A DNA stretch of 50,635 nt from Allomuricauda sp. (GTDB lineage Bacteria; Bacteroidota; Bacteroidia; Flavobacteriales; Flavobacteriaceae): assembly GCA_028284725.1 (NCBI GenBank), contig JANQRD010000232.1, positions 1 to 50,635 of the forward strand, written 5' to 3'. Below are positions 1-9,021 of the stretch, piece after piece (the stretch's first letter is position 1; the number at the start of each line of letters is the position of its first letter). A program made the translations under genes and the position numbers. A model generated the notes under the pieces. It did no database searches and had not been told where the DNA came from. It saw only the letters and a program-made list of their open reading frames with translations.

Positions 1-479
1 CCATCAGTTATAAATTCTGGATTGTAATAATTCCCCTGATCGTTCAAAATTTCCCAATAGTCAAAACCTTGGGGTTCACCATGCAGGTGCCACTTACCAA
101 CAATTGCCGTTTCATATCCCAATGCTTTCAAATATTTGGGAAGGGTGGCCTGATTGCCATTGAATCGCTCCCCGTTCATGCGAAATCCGTTGATGTGACT
201 ATGCTTCCCAGTTAAAATCACCGCCCTACTTGGACCACAAATGGAATTTGTACAGAAATTATTTTGAAAAATTGCGCCGTTTTTGGCGATTCGGTCGATA
301 TTTGGGGTCCGCGCATGTTGACCTAGTTGGTGCCCATAGGCACTTATGGCCTGAAAAGCATGGTCGTCGGACATAATGAAAACAATGTTCGGCGGGGCTT
401 TTTCTGTGGCAACTTCTTCCTTTTTCTCTTTACAAGCGGTACATACCAACAGCATGACCACCAATATTCTCAAGTTCAT
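1..479 (-). CDS. Sulfatase (S1 family, GlcNAc-6-sulfatase-like), N-terminal part only; continues beyond left edge
   Basis: Not in ORF track. Reverse-strand reading from ATG at 479: [49 protein letters not shown]...[26 protein letters not shown]...[18 protein letters not shown], open to base 1. It has a lipobox, a metal-site DD and the C-x-P-S-R formylglycine motif. Confidence 0.9.
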   Translation of the reverse strand, partial: MNLRILVVMLLVCTACKEKKEEVATEKAPPNIVFIMSDDHAFQAISAYGHQLGQHARTPNIDRIAKNGAIFQNNFCTNSICGPSRAVILTGKHSHINGFRMNGERFNGNQATLPKYLKALGYETAIVGKWHLHGEPQGFDYWEILNDQGNYYNPEFITD

Positions 480-545
480 CACTGCTGCTTTGAAGTTAAT
501 TTGATTTTGGATTGCACCCGAAAGGGATGTAGAAACACCATTGTC

Positions 546-2822
546 TTATTTTAGGGTAAAGGACACTGATAAAGTAGCATTGGAATCAGTTCCCACATAG
601 ATTTTGAACTCGCCCGGCTCCGATACAAACTCCAAATTGCTATTGTAAAATTTGAGATCATTCGCGGACAAAGTGATGGACACCTGCTTACTTTCCCCTT
701 TTTTTAGTATGACTTTCTTGAATCCCTTCAATTGTCTTTTAGGAGGTGTTATGGTCCGCACCATATCCTGTAAATACAACTGCACTACTTCTTCCCCATC
801 AAAATTTCCAGTATTTTTCAACGTAACGGTAGCTTGAATGGATTCACCCTGTGAGATTTCACTCTTGTTCAATTTTAAGTCTGTATATTCGAAAGAAGTG
901 TAACTCAATCCATGACCAAAAGGTATTAGGGGCGTATTTTCCGAATCGAGGTAATTGGATTTAAACTTTTGAAATTTATTTTCGGGAGCTGGCCGTCCTG
1001 TATTTTTTGCACTGTGGTAAATAGGGATTTGCCCAACGCTTCTTGGCCATGTAGTGGTCAATTTTCCTGAAGGATTGTAATCCCCAAAAACCACGTCGGC
1101 AATAGCATTTCCAGCTTCCACGCCTGGGTGCCACACTTGTAGGATAGCTACCGGCATCCCAAACTCTTCAGGAATGGTCAACGGCCTCCCGCTCATGAGC
1201 ACCAATGCTACAGGTTTATTGGTGGCCACCAATGCACGTATCAACTTTTTTTGACTCTCTGGAATCGAAATGTCTGTTCGGCTTGCCGCTTCCCCACTCA
1301 TTTCGGTGGCCTCACCAATCACGGCCACTACCACATCAGAAGATTTTGCGACCTCAACCGCCTCTTGCAGCATGATTTCGGGTGAACGTTCATCAATCGT
1401 TATTCTTTCACCAAAAACATTGACCTTTTTAGCAAATTCTGGGTCATCTGAAATGTTTGCTCCCTTAGCATAGGTTATAATCGCTTTCGGTGCTACACTT
1501 TTAAACCCTTCCAAAATGGTGATTGCCAGCTTCGTTTCACCTGTTGGGGCCCATGTGCCCAACATATTGTTTTGGTTATCGACCAATGGGCCAACCAACG
1601 CTATTTTGGCGTCCTTTTTAAGGGGAAGGATTTCATCATGGTTCTTAAGTAACACAAAAGAACGTGTTGCCAGTTTCCGCGCCAACTTTCGGTTTTCCTT
1701 AGTCAAAATATCTTTTTTTGGACGCTCTTTGTCCGAATATCGATAGGGGTCGTCCAACAAACCCGATATGTATTTTGCTTCGAGCACCCTACGGCAGGCA
1801 TTTGTAATTTCTTCTTCAGTCACTTTACCTTCCTCAACGGATTTTTTAAAAGTGGTGAGAAATCCTTCCCCAACCATATCCATATCCAATCCAGCTTTTA
1901 AGGCCAAAACGGAGACTTCTTGCAAATCGCCCAATCCGTGGGCAATCATTTCATTAACCGATGTATAGTCGGAAACAACAAAACCATCAAAGCCCCATCT
2001 TTTGCGGAGTAAATCGGTCAACAGCCATTTATTGCCCGAAGCAGGAATCCCGTCAATATCATTGAAAGATGTCATTGCACTGGACACACCTGCATCTATG
2101 GCTGCCTTATACGGAGGCAAATATTGGTTGAACATTTTTACTTTGCCCATATCCACCGAATGGTAATCCCTTCCGGCCTCTGGTGCTCCATACAAAGCCA
2201 CGTGTTTTACGCAGGCGAGCATGGTGTTCGGAGCAGATAAATTTTCTCCTTGATATCCTTTCACCATGGCTTCCACTATCTTGGAACCCAAATAAGGATC
2301 TTCGCCAGCACCTTCTGCTATACGTCCCCAACGTGGATCGCGAGCAATATCGACCATAGGGGAGAAGTTCCACATAATACCATCGGCAGTGGCTTCAGTG
2401 GCGGCCATCCGTGCTGCCTGTTGAATCAATTCCATATCCCAACTGCACGAAAGCCCCAAAGGCAATGGGTAGGTGGTTTTATAACCATGAATCACATCGG
2501 ACCCAATCAGTAAGGGGATCTTCAAGCGAGTGTTCTCAACCGCCAATTTTTGTGCCATTCGAACCCGCTCGGGACCTGCGACTCCAAAAATTCCTCCTAC
2601 TTGGCCCGCCTTGATTTTGACCTCAACATTCTTACTTACTACTGCGCCGGTGGCTACTCCACCCCCTGGGGTAAGCAGGTTCAATTGTCCTATTTTTTCT
2701 TCCAGGGTCATTTTCTGAAGAAGTGCCTCCACCTGAGGGATGCTTCCGCTTTGTTGGCCCCAAAGTATGACTACAAAAAATAAGTGGGCCAAAATGGTCA
2801 AGTATGCTGTTCTGTATCCCAT
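546..2822 (-). CDS. Glycoside hydrolase family 3 (beta-glucosidase, BglX-like), signal peptide
   Basis: 758 aa; KHVALYGAPEAGRDY, GFVVSDYTSV, DPRWGRIAEGAGEDPYLGS and a C-terminal fibronectin-III-like domain are typical of GH3. Confidence 0.93.
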   Translation of the reverse strand: MGYRTAYLTILAHLFFVVILWGQQSGSIPQVEALLQKMTLEEKIGQLNLLTPGGGVATGAVVSKNVEVKIKAGQVGGIFGVAGPERVRMAQKLAVENTRLKIPLLIGSDVIHGYKTTYPLPLGLSCSWDMELIQQAARMAATEATADGIMWNFSPMVDIARDPRWGRIAEGAGEDPYLGSKIVEAMVKGYQGENLSAPNTMLACVKHVALYGAPEAGRDYHSVDMGKVKMFNQYLPPYKAAIDAGVSSAMTSFNDIDGIPASGNKWLLTDLLRKRWGFDGFVVSDYTSVNEMIAHGLGDLQEVSVLALKAGLDMDMVGEGFLTTFKKSVEEGKVTEEEITNACRRVLEAKYISGLLDDPYRYSDKERPKKDILTKENRKLARKLATRSFVLLKNHDEILPLKKDAKIALVGPLVDNQNNMLGTWAPTGETKLAITILEGFKSVAPKAIITYAKGANISDDPEFAKKVNVFGERITIDERSPEIMLQEAVEVAKSSDVVVAVIGEATEMSGEAASRTDISIPESQKKLIRALVATNKPVALVLMSGRPLTIPEEFGMPVAILQVWHPGVEAGNAIADVVFGDYNPSGKLTTTWPRSVGQIPIYHSAKNTGRPAPENKFQKFKSNYLDSENTPLIPFGHGLSYTSFEYTDLKLNKSEISQGESIQATVTLKNTGNFDGEEVVQLYLQDMVRTITPPKRQLKGFKKVILKKGESKQVSITLSANDLKFYNSNLEFVSEPGEFKIYVGTDSNATLSVSFTLK

Positions 2823-2843
2823 ATTCTCGATTTGGTCTATTTT

Positions 2844-4235
2844 TTATTGAAATCCCAATTTTTCCAATCCGGTTTGTACTTCCTCATTCTGCATGAACAA
2901 GTTCCATAAAAGTCCAGATCTGTGGTTTTCGATCATAATAATCTGTGGTCCTTGGTCAATGGCCAAGTAAGCTTCAGCAACCCAAAAATTGTATTCGGGG
3001 CTAAATGCATCGTAAAATCCCGCAGGACCCAACAATTTGTCTTTATTTTTATAGAAATAGTGCATTGCACTCAACGATTCCTCTGGGGTATAGGGAATAG
3101 AGCTTATGGCCGCTGTAGGTGATATGATCCCGGTATCGTTTGCAGGATGATGTGCGTTATATCCTAGATTTCCATCACTGTTTCGGGTGTAACTTGCGGT
3201 CAAGCCCCAGCAATCGGGACCATAGTCTTCAAATCCTTTTGGATTTTCCACACAGTATGAATAATTGATTTTGGAATGATTGACATTCACATTCCAGTAG
3301 TTCACATACTCATCCGAAAGGCCCTTTGGGTTGAGCCCTAAGTATGAATAGTGTGCCCAAAACAAGGGGCCACCATACTGCTGTGCACCGGGGTGATTGA
3401 CCAGTAACGGAATATCGTACTGTTCGTTTGATGAAGTTATGCCCCCATTGGATGCCCATCCACTGGTATACACTTCTTTGGAAATACCATAATCTGGGGA
3501 GGAAGCTGCCAAAACATAGGCAATCAGAACTTCGTTGTACCCTTTAAGTTCTAAATTGATACTAAAACCAACGTTGGGGCTCCAATGCCAATACAACGCA
3601 TTTTTATTTTGGGTGTACCAATCCCACTCCACACTTTTCCAAAGTTCATCGGCCAGTTGGGCCAACGCTTTTTCAGAATCGGTTCCATCCTTAAAATATT
3701 CCTTCACGCAAATTAGACCTTGTGCGAGAAAAGCGGTCTCCACTAAATCCCCTCCATCATCCAGAGGGCTAAAGGGAATCACCACACCAGTGTTACCATT
3801 GATCCAATGTGACCATGCCCCATGAAATCGGTCGGCACTTTCTAGAAAATTGAGAAGGGTTTCAAGTCGCTCAATGCCCTGTTCCCTTGCAATATATCCT
3901 CTTTCAATTCCGACCAAAATGGCCATAAGGCCAAAACCTGTACCTCCTGTAGCCACCACTTGTGCATCCCTACTTGGGTCGTCGGGATGATAGCGTTCCC
4001 TTGCTCCACCAGAGTTTTCCTCAGCAAAATCCCAAAAAAATTTGAAGGTCTCCTTTTGCACCAACTCCAACAACTCCTCATCACTTATTGAAGGATTTTC
4101 ATTGCCAGGGTCATCATCAGTACCTTGTTCACTAGGAATTTCAGTGGGCACGGGCACATAGGTATAGTCGTCCCCACTCCCGCAGGAAAAAATCAGCACA
4201 GAAAAAAACAATAAGGAAAAAAAGGATTTAGGCAT
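2844..4235 (-). CDS. PF10091 'glycoamylase'/GH144-like glycoside hydrolase, lipoprotein
   Basis: 463 aa; lipobox IFSC then GSGDD; DLVETAFLAQGL, VEWDWYT, YWHWSPNVG, YGPDCWGLTASY, ISPTAAISSIPYTPEES, characteristic of this family. Confidence 0.8.
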   Translation of the reverse strand: MPKSFFSLLFFSVLIFSCGSGDDYTYVPVPTEIPSEQGTDDDPGNENPSISDEELLELVQKETFKFFWDFAEENSGGARERYHPDDPSRDAQVVATGGTGFGLMAILVGIERGYIAREQGIERLETLLNFLESADRFHGAWSHWINGNTGVVIPFSPLDDGGDLVETAFLAQGLICVKEYFKDGTDSEKALAQLADELWKSVEWDWYTQNKNALYWHWSPNVGFSINLELKGYNEVLIAYVLAASSPDYGISKEVYTSGWASNGGITSSNEQYDIPLLVNHPGAQQYGGPLFWAHYSYLGLNPKGLSDEYVNYWNVNVNHSKINYSYCVENPKGFEDYGPDCWGLTASYTRNSDGNLGYNAHHPANDTGIISPTAAISSIPYTPEESLSAMHYFYKNKDKLLGPAGFYDAFSPEYNFWVAEAYLAIDQGPQIIMIENHRSGLLWNLFMQNEEVQTGLEKLGFQ

Positions 4236-5601
4236 CAGGTGCTAAATAGGGGCTGTCAAAGCCTAATTTTTTCAATCCTTTTTGTACATCCTTATTGGCC
4301 ATAAACAGTTTCCATAAAAGTCCACTCCTATAATTTTCAATCATAACCGGAATCGGTCCTTGATCAATGGCCAAATATCTTGGCAAATACCAATCATTTT
4401 CAAAACTGAATGCATCATAAGGACCATGCTTCCCTATCAAACTGTCTTGTTCGGTATAAAGAAAGCGTAAAAATTGCCCACTTTCTTTTGGGGTATATGG
4501 CATTGAGGAAAGTGCCGCTGTAGGCGAAATCACTCCCAAATCTATATCGGGGCGATGCCCCGCATATCCTTTCATAGAATAACTGGATGTCAATCCCCAG
4601 CAATCCTCGCCATAGCCTTTATAATCGTTCGGATTCTCAACACAATGTTTATAATGAATCAAAGCATGATTGACATTGAGCTTCCAGTAATCACCATATT
4701 GATCTTTCAATCCTTTTGGGTCGAGCCCTAGGTAAGAATAATGTGCCCAAAACAAGGGGCCTACTGGTGCATTGTCATGTTCGTAATGGTTGAGCTCAGT
4801 CTCAAGCCCGTAGTAGACCGTGTCTTTTGCAATTTTTCCATCTCTAGCCCACCCTTTTTCATACACTTTTTTGTCCACCGGATGGGTCGGGGATGCGGCA
4901 GCCAATACATACATTATCAAACCTTCGTTATAGCCGCCAACGGGAAAATCCATTTTCCAGCCATGATTGGGACTCCAGTGCCAATACAGTACATCTTCGC
5001 CATCTTTGGTGTACCAATCCCATTCAACTTCTTCCCATAATTTTTGAATTCGATCGGCCAATGCCATTTCCCTGGGAGTATCTTCATTGAGAAATTCCTT
5101 TACTGTAAGGAGGCCTTGAATCAAAAATGCGGTCTCCACCAAATCGCCCCCGTCATCATATTTACTGAAAGGGGCCGTACTGCCATCCGGCATCAGCCAG
5201 TGGGGCCATGCCCCATGGAATCTATCGGCTTTTTCTAAAAACCCCACCGCTTTTTCAAATCGTGAAATCGCTTGGTCCCGAGTTATGAAGTTACGCTCTA
5301 CTCCCACCAAAATGGCCATAAGGCCAAACCCAGAGCCTCCAATGGTAATAATTTCCTTATCATGGGTAGGATATATGTTGTCTAGATGGATTCGTTCATG
5401 GGCCAATCCCGAATTGGGTTCAGCACCATCCCAAAAATACTGGAAGGTTTGGTATTGAAGGGTGTCCATCAACATTTCATCCGTCCACTCCTTTTGAGCA
5501 ATTTCTTTTTGGCTTACTTGCTGTTTTTTGGTAGAAAGACCATTGCATCCCGCTACTACAGATGCAATGGCCACTACAATTGAAGATAAAATCAACCTCA
5601 T
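4228..5601 (-). CDS. PF10091 'glycoamylase'/GH144-like glycoside hydrolase, lipoprotein (paralog of the neighbour)
   Basis: 457 aa; lipobox VVAGC; same motif series (DLVETAFLIQGL, YWHWSPNHG, YGEDCWGLTSSY). 3' end overlaps the start of the next gene by 8 nt. Confidence 0.8.
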   Translation of the reverse strand: MRLILSSIVVAIASVVAGCNGLSTKKQQVSQKEIAQKEWTDEMLMDTLQYQTFQYFWDGAEPNSGLAHERIHLDNIYPTHDKEIITIGGSGFGLMAILVGVERNFITRDQAISRFEKAVGFLEKADRFHGAWPHWLMPDGSTAPFSKYDDGGDLVETAFLIQGLLTVKEFLNEDTPREMALADRIQKLWEEVEWDWYTKDGEDVLYWHWSPNHGWKMDFPVGGYNEGLIMYVLAAASPTHPVDKKVYEKGWARDGKIAKDTVYYGLETELNHYEHDNAPVGPLFWAHYSYLGLDPKGLKDQYGDYWKLNVNHALIHYKHCVENPNDYKGYGEDCWGLTSSYSMKGYAGHRPDIDLGVISPTAALSSMPYTPKESGQFLRFLYTEQDSLIGKHGPYDAFSFENDWYLPRYLAIDQGPIPVMIENYRSGLLWKLFMANKDVQKGLKKLGFDSPYLAPDA

Positions 5602-5645
5602 TGAAAAAAAACTAACTAACTCGAAAAATTAAAGGTTACTAAGGA

Positions 5646-7439
5646 TTATAGATCCAAGTTCATCACTGATTGAACTTCTTCCTGGGTCAATGCCTTGTCA
5701 AAGAGTCTCAGCTCATCGATATAGCTCAAATCCGATCTATGGTTCCATTGTGTGAATCTAGGTACCCCCGAAGCAATGGAAAGTATGTCACAACCTGTCC
5801 AATCGACTCCCGTGAAGGCCCCTTGTGCTACAACTTCACCATCAATATAAACAACGCATTCGGAGTTTGAAATGGTAAACGCCAAGTGCACCCAATCGGA
5901 GGTGTCTGATGGAATGGAAGCTGTCGCACCACCATCAAACCAACTATCGGCTGTACCATTGCCCACGTTCAATTTAAATATCTGACCATCCCCGCCAGCT
6001 TCTCTAAAGAATCGGAAACCATTGGTACGAAGGTTTTGAACGTCGGGAAATTCGGGTCTTTCGGTATCGGGTGGACCCATGACCAAAATACCTGCTCTAT
6101 CGGGATCGGAATTTAGTTTGTACCACATGGTGGCACTAAACTCTTCGGTGGTCAAGCCATTTGTAGGAAATGTTAGATGGGCATCTGCAGCACCTGCATA
6201 GGCATTGCCTCCCGCTGCACCTTCCCCTGCAAAACCAGGGCTCCCAACTACAGTGGCATCACTGCTTGAAAACATTTCCTTGTTATCGCCATCAAATGGC
6301 ATATAGAACATTTCACCGTCAAACGTACCTACGAAGCCACCTGCCTCGGTCGTCATAATGCTTTGGATCTCACCTTGTGAAAGTGCTCGATTGAACATGC
6401 GGAGTTCGTCCATGTTGCTGTGGTCAGAAAGGTGGTTCCATTGTGTAAATCTTGGTACTCCCGACATTATGGAAAGGAGGTCGCATCCGGTCCAATCCAC
6501 TCCGCCCACCAAATCACCTTGGCTGACAATCTCTCCGTTTATGTAGACAGTAGCCTGATTTTGGGATATGGTAAATGCCATATGCGTCCACCCGGCATCC
6601 GCTGGAAGGTCGGCAGCCTCACCACCGTCGAACCAGCTATCACCATCACCTCGACCAACATTGAGTTTAAAGCGTTGTTCCCCTCCTGCATTTTCCCGGA
6701 AAAACCTAAACCCGTTTGTTCTCAAATTTTGAATATCCGGAAACTCAGCTCTTTCGGTATCAGGTGGACCAATAACCAAAATACCGGCTCGATCAGGATC
6801 TGCATTCACCTTGTACCAAAAAACGGCACTGAATTCATCTCCCAACATACCTTCGGTCGGTAGGGAAAGGTATGCATCGGCCGCTCCGGCATAGGCATCC
6901 AAGCCAACAAAACCTTCTCCAGCAAAACCTGGATCCCCCACTTTTTCAGCGGGACGAATATTCACCAAGTCGAAGTAATCTCCATCAAAAGGCATGTACA
7001 GTACTTCTCCGGCATATATAGGCACATAAGCAGGTTCTTTTTCAAAATTTACAGTCTCAGAAGTAGTCTTGCCATCGATATCTGTAGCTCTTACCTCCAA
7101 CTCATGTACTCCATCGGTCAATTTATCATAGACCAAGTCATCCACAAGAACTCTTCGATAATCTTTAAAATCCGAATAGCTACGCAGCATACTTCCATCG
7201 ATCATAACATCAACGGATGCTACTTCAATATCGTCTGTTACCTCAAAATCAATCGTTACGGAGGTCACCACCTCAAGTACTTTGATCTTTGCTCCTTCCG
7301 CAGGAGCGTTTATAGTTACTGTAGGAGCACTGGCATCAGCACCTGAATCTACCGCTGTTATGGGGTCGATTCCTTGCTCACAGGAAAAGACCACGAGAAT
7401 GGCGGCCAGTAAAACCATGATTTGTCTTAAATTATTCAT
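5646..7439 (-). CDS. Lipoprotein with two tandem LamG/concanavalin A-like domains; likely surface glycan-binding protein in SusE/F position
   Basis: 597 aa; lipobox VVFSC; two homologous halves sharing MPFDGD, DPDRAGILV.GPPDTER.EFPD.QNLRTNGFRFFRE, SGVPRFTQWNH; follows susD. Confidence 0.75.
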   Translation of the reverse strand: MNNLRQIMVLLAAILVVFSCEQGIDPITAVDSGADASAPTVTINAPAEGAKIKVLEVVTSVTIDFEVTDDIEVASVDVMIDGSMLRSYSDFKDYRRVLVDDLVYDKLTDGVHELEVRATDIDGKTTSETVNFEKEPAYVPIYAGEVLYMPFDGDYFDLVNIRPAEKVGDPGFAGEGFVGLDAYAGAADAYLSLPTEGMLGDEFSAVFWYKVNADPDRAGILVIGPPDTERAEFPDIQNLRTNGFRFFRENAGGEQRFKLNVGRGDGDSWFDGGEAADLPADAGWTHMAFTISQNQATVYINGEIVSQGDLVGGVDWTGCDLLSIMSGVPRFTQWNHLSDHSNMDELRMFNRALSQGEIQSIMTTEAGGFVGTFDGEMFYMPFDGDNKEMFSSSDATVVGSPGFAGEGAAGGNAYAGAADAHLTFPTNGLTTEEFSATMWYKLNSDPDRAGILVMGPPDTERPEFPDVQNLRTNGFRFFREAGGDGQIFKLNVGNGTADSWFDGGATASIPSDTSDWVHLAFTISNSECVVYIDGEVVAQGAFTGVDWTGCDILSIASGVPRFTQWNHRSDLSYIDELRLFDKALTQEEVQSVMNLDL

Positions 7440-7460
7440 CGTTCTTTTCTTTTTTTGTTA

Positions 7461-9011
7461 CTATTGGCTGTTTGCATTCTCCAAAATGGGAAACTGGTCT
7501 ACTTGTGCCTGCGGATAAGGTAAAAATGTCTTGTCCGCTGTAAATGTTCTGCCATCATAGCTCAGTTCATCGGAGCGTCCCAGTCTGATCATATCGTAAT
7601 ATCTTTTACCCCACTCCATACTTAATTCGGCGAATTTTTCATCTAAAACCTGATCCAGGGAAACCCCGGTCAAAGGATCCATACCGGCCCTTTCGCGCAC
7701 CATGTTCACCGCTTGGTCAGCTGACATACCTGAACCCGTAGCTCCCTGTGTTAGGGCTTCGGCATACATTAACAATATCTCCGCATAGCGTATGATGTTG
7801 AAGTCCTTATTACTCCCATAAGCGGTTCTGCCCGGAATCAACTGGTTGGAGGGTAGGTAGTGCTTGCCACTTGCAAACAATGCCCTTACATAATCGTTTA
7901 TAATATCACCGTCGCGGGTGGTGTTCGATACAAAGGCGGGTAGGTCGGCATAAGCCGGGTCTGACTGCAATTCAGCAATTCCCCTGTCAGTAAACAACAC
8001 ACTTGTCTCCAATCGTACGGTCTCGCCCCTATCCAACATAAACTTGATAAACTTCATACTGGGTTCAAAGAAGCCCCATCCACTGCTCGCACCTTCGATT
8101 GCGGGTGTCCAGTTTTGAGGTCCGTAGGGGTTATACAAATGTGCTTCCCGATCACCCTCACCCTGTCCAAAATCGGAGTATTGCATCGCTAGTATAATCT
8201 CGTCGCTCAGCTTTCCAGGGGTTTTGAAGAGTTCATAGTAATCCGGGAAAAGCGAAAACTCGCCTGAATTGATGATTTGTCCCGCTGCATCGGCCACTAT
8301 TTGATAGTTCCCTAATTCTTGATTGGCCAATGCTTTGATGGCCAATGCCGTGTACACGGTTGCACCACCGGGAAGGTCGGTTCTTTTGTTCGGATGTACC
8401 TCCAATAGAAACGGCATGGCTTCGTCCATTTGATCGGAAATATGCTGCATGACCTCCTGTTGGGTCGGTACGATTTCCAAATCCAAAAGCTCCGCAGTGT
8501 CGGAAGAGGTAGGTATAAAAACATCGCCCCACACCTGTGAAATATGGAACAACATGATGGCCCTGATTACTTTGGCCTCTGCGACAAACCGGTCGCCCAA
8601 AGCAACACCATCTGCATCCGCCAATTCTTGGTATCTGGCAATCTGTTCCATGGCGGTATGGGCGGAGATTACATCGACGTACACATTTTCCCAAAGGGAA
8701 TTGTACATCCAATAATCCTTGTTGTAGTTGAACAGGTCGGTCTCGGCAAAATCTGGCTGATCACCCAAGCCCCCTGCATTTACATCATCCCCCCTAACAG
8801 CAATCAGCAATGGTTGTTCCCAACCTCTTGATTGAAAGGCTTCGTACACTCCAATCAGGGACAATTCCATATCCTCAGTTTTTGTGAAATCAGTCCCTCC
8901 GGCAAAATTGTTGTTCAATTCCGGTTCGTCCAGCTTGTCCGTACACGCCACAATGGCCATCGAAAGAAAGACCATTAGTGTATACATCTTCGTTTTGTTT
9001 AGCAGTTTCAT
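7461..9011 (-). CDS. SusD/RagB-family nutrient-binding outer-membrane lipoprotein
   Basis: 516 aa; lipobox IVACTDKLDEPELN; C-terminal RYAEILLMYAEALTQ and ELSMEWGKRYYDMIRLGR typical of SusD; adjacent to SusC. Confidence 0.93.
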   Translation of the reverse strand: MKLLNKTKMYTLMVFLSMAIVACTDKLDEPELNNNFAGGTDFTKTEDMELSLIGVYEAFQSRGWEQPLLIAVRGDDVNAGGLGDQPDFAETDLFNYNKDYWMYNSLWENVYVDVISAHTAMEQIARYQELADADGVALGDRFVAEAKVIRAIMLFHISQVWGDVFIPTSSDTAELLDLEIVPTQQEVMQHISDQMDEAMPFLLEVHPNKRTDLPGGATVYTALAIKALANQELGNYQIVADAAGQIINSGEFSLFPDYYELFKTPGKLSDEIILAMQYSDFGQGEGDREAHLYNPYGPQNWTPAIEGASSGWGFFEPSMKFIKFMLDRGETVRLETSVLFTDRGIAELQSDPAYADLPAFVSNTTRDGDIINDYVRALFASGKHYLPSNQLIPGRTAYGSNKDFNIIRYAEILLMYAEALTQGATGSGMSADQAVNMVRERAGMDPLTGVSLDQVLDEKFAELSMEWGKRYYDMIRLGRSDELSYDGRTFTADKTFLPYPQAQVDQFPILENANSQ

Positions 9012-9021
9012 AGTTCTTTTT

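Noticed and set aside
8233-8712. 159-aa minus-strand ORF
   Set aside because: Alternative frame inside susD; Arg/Cys/Gly-rich shadow translation.
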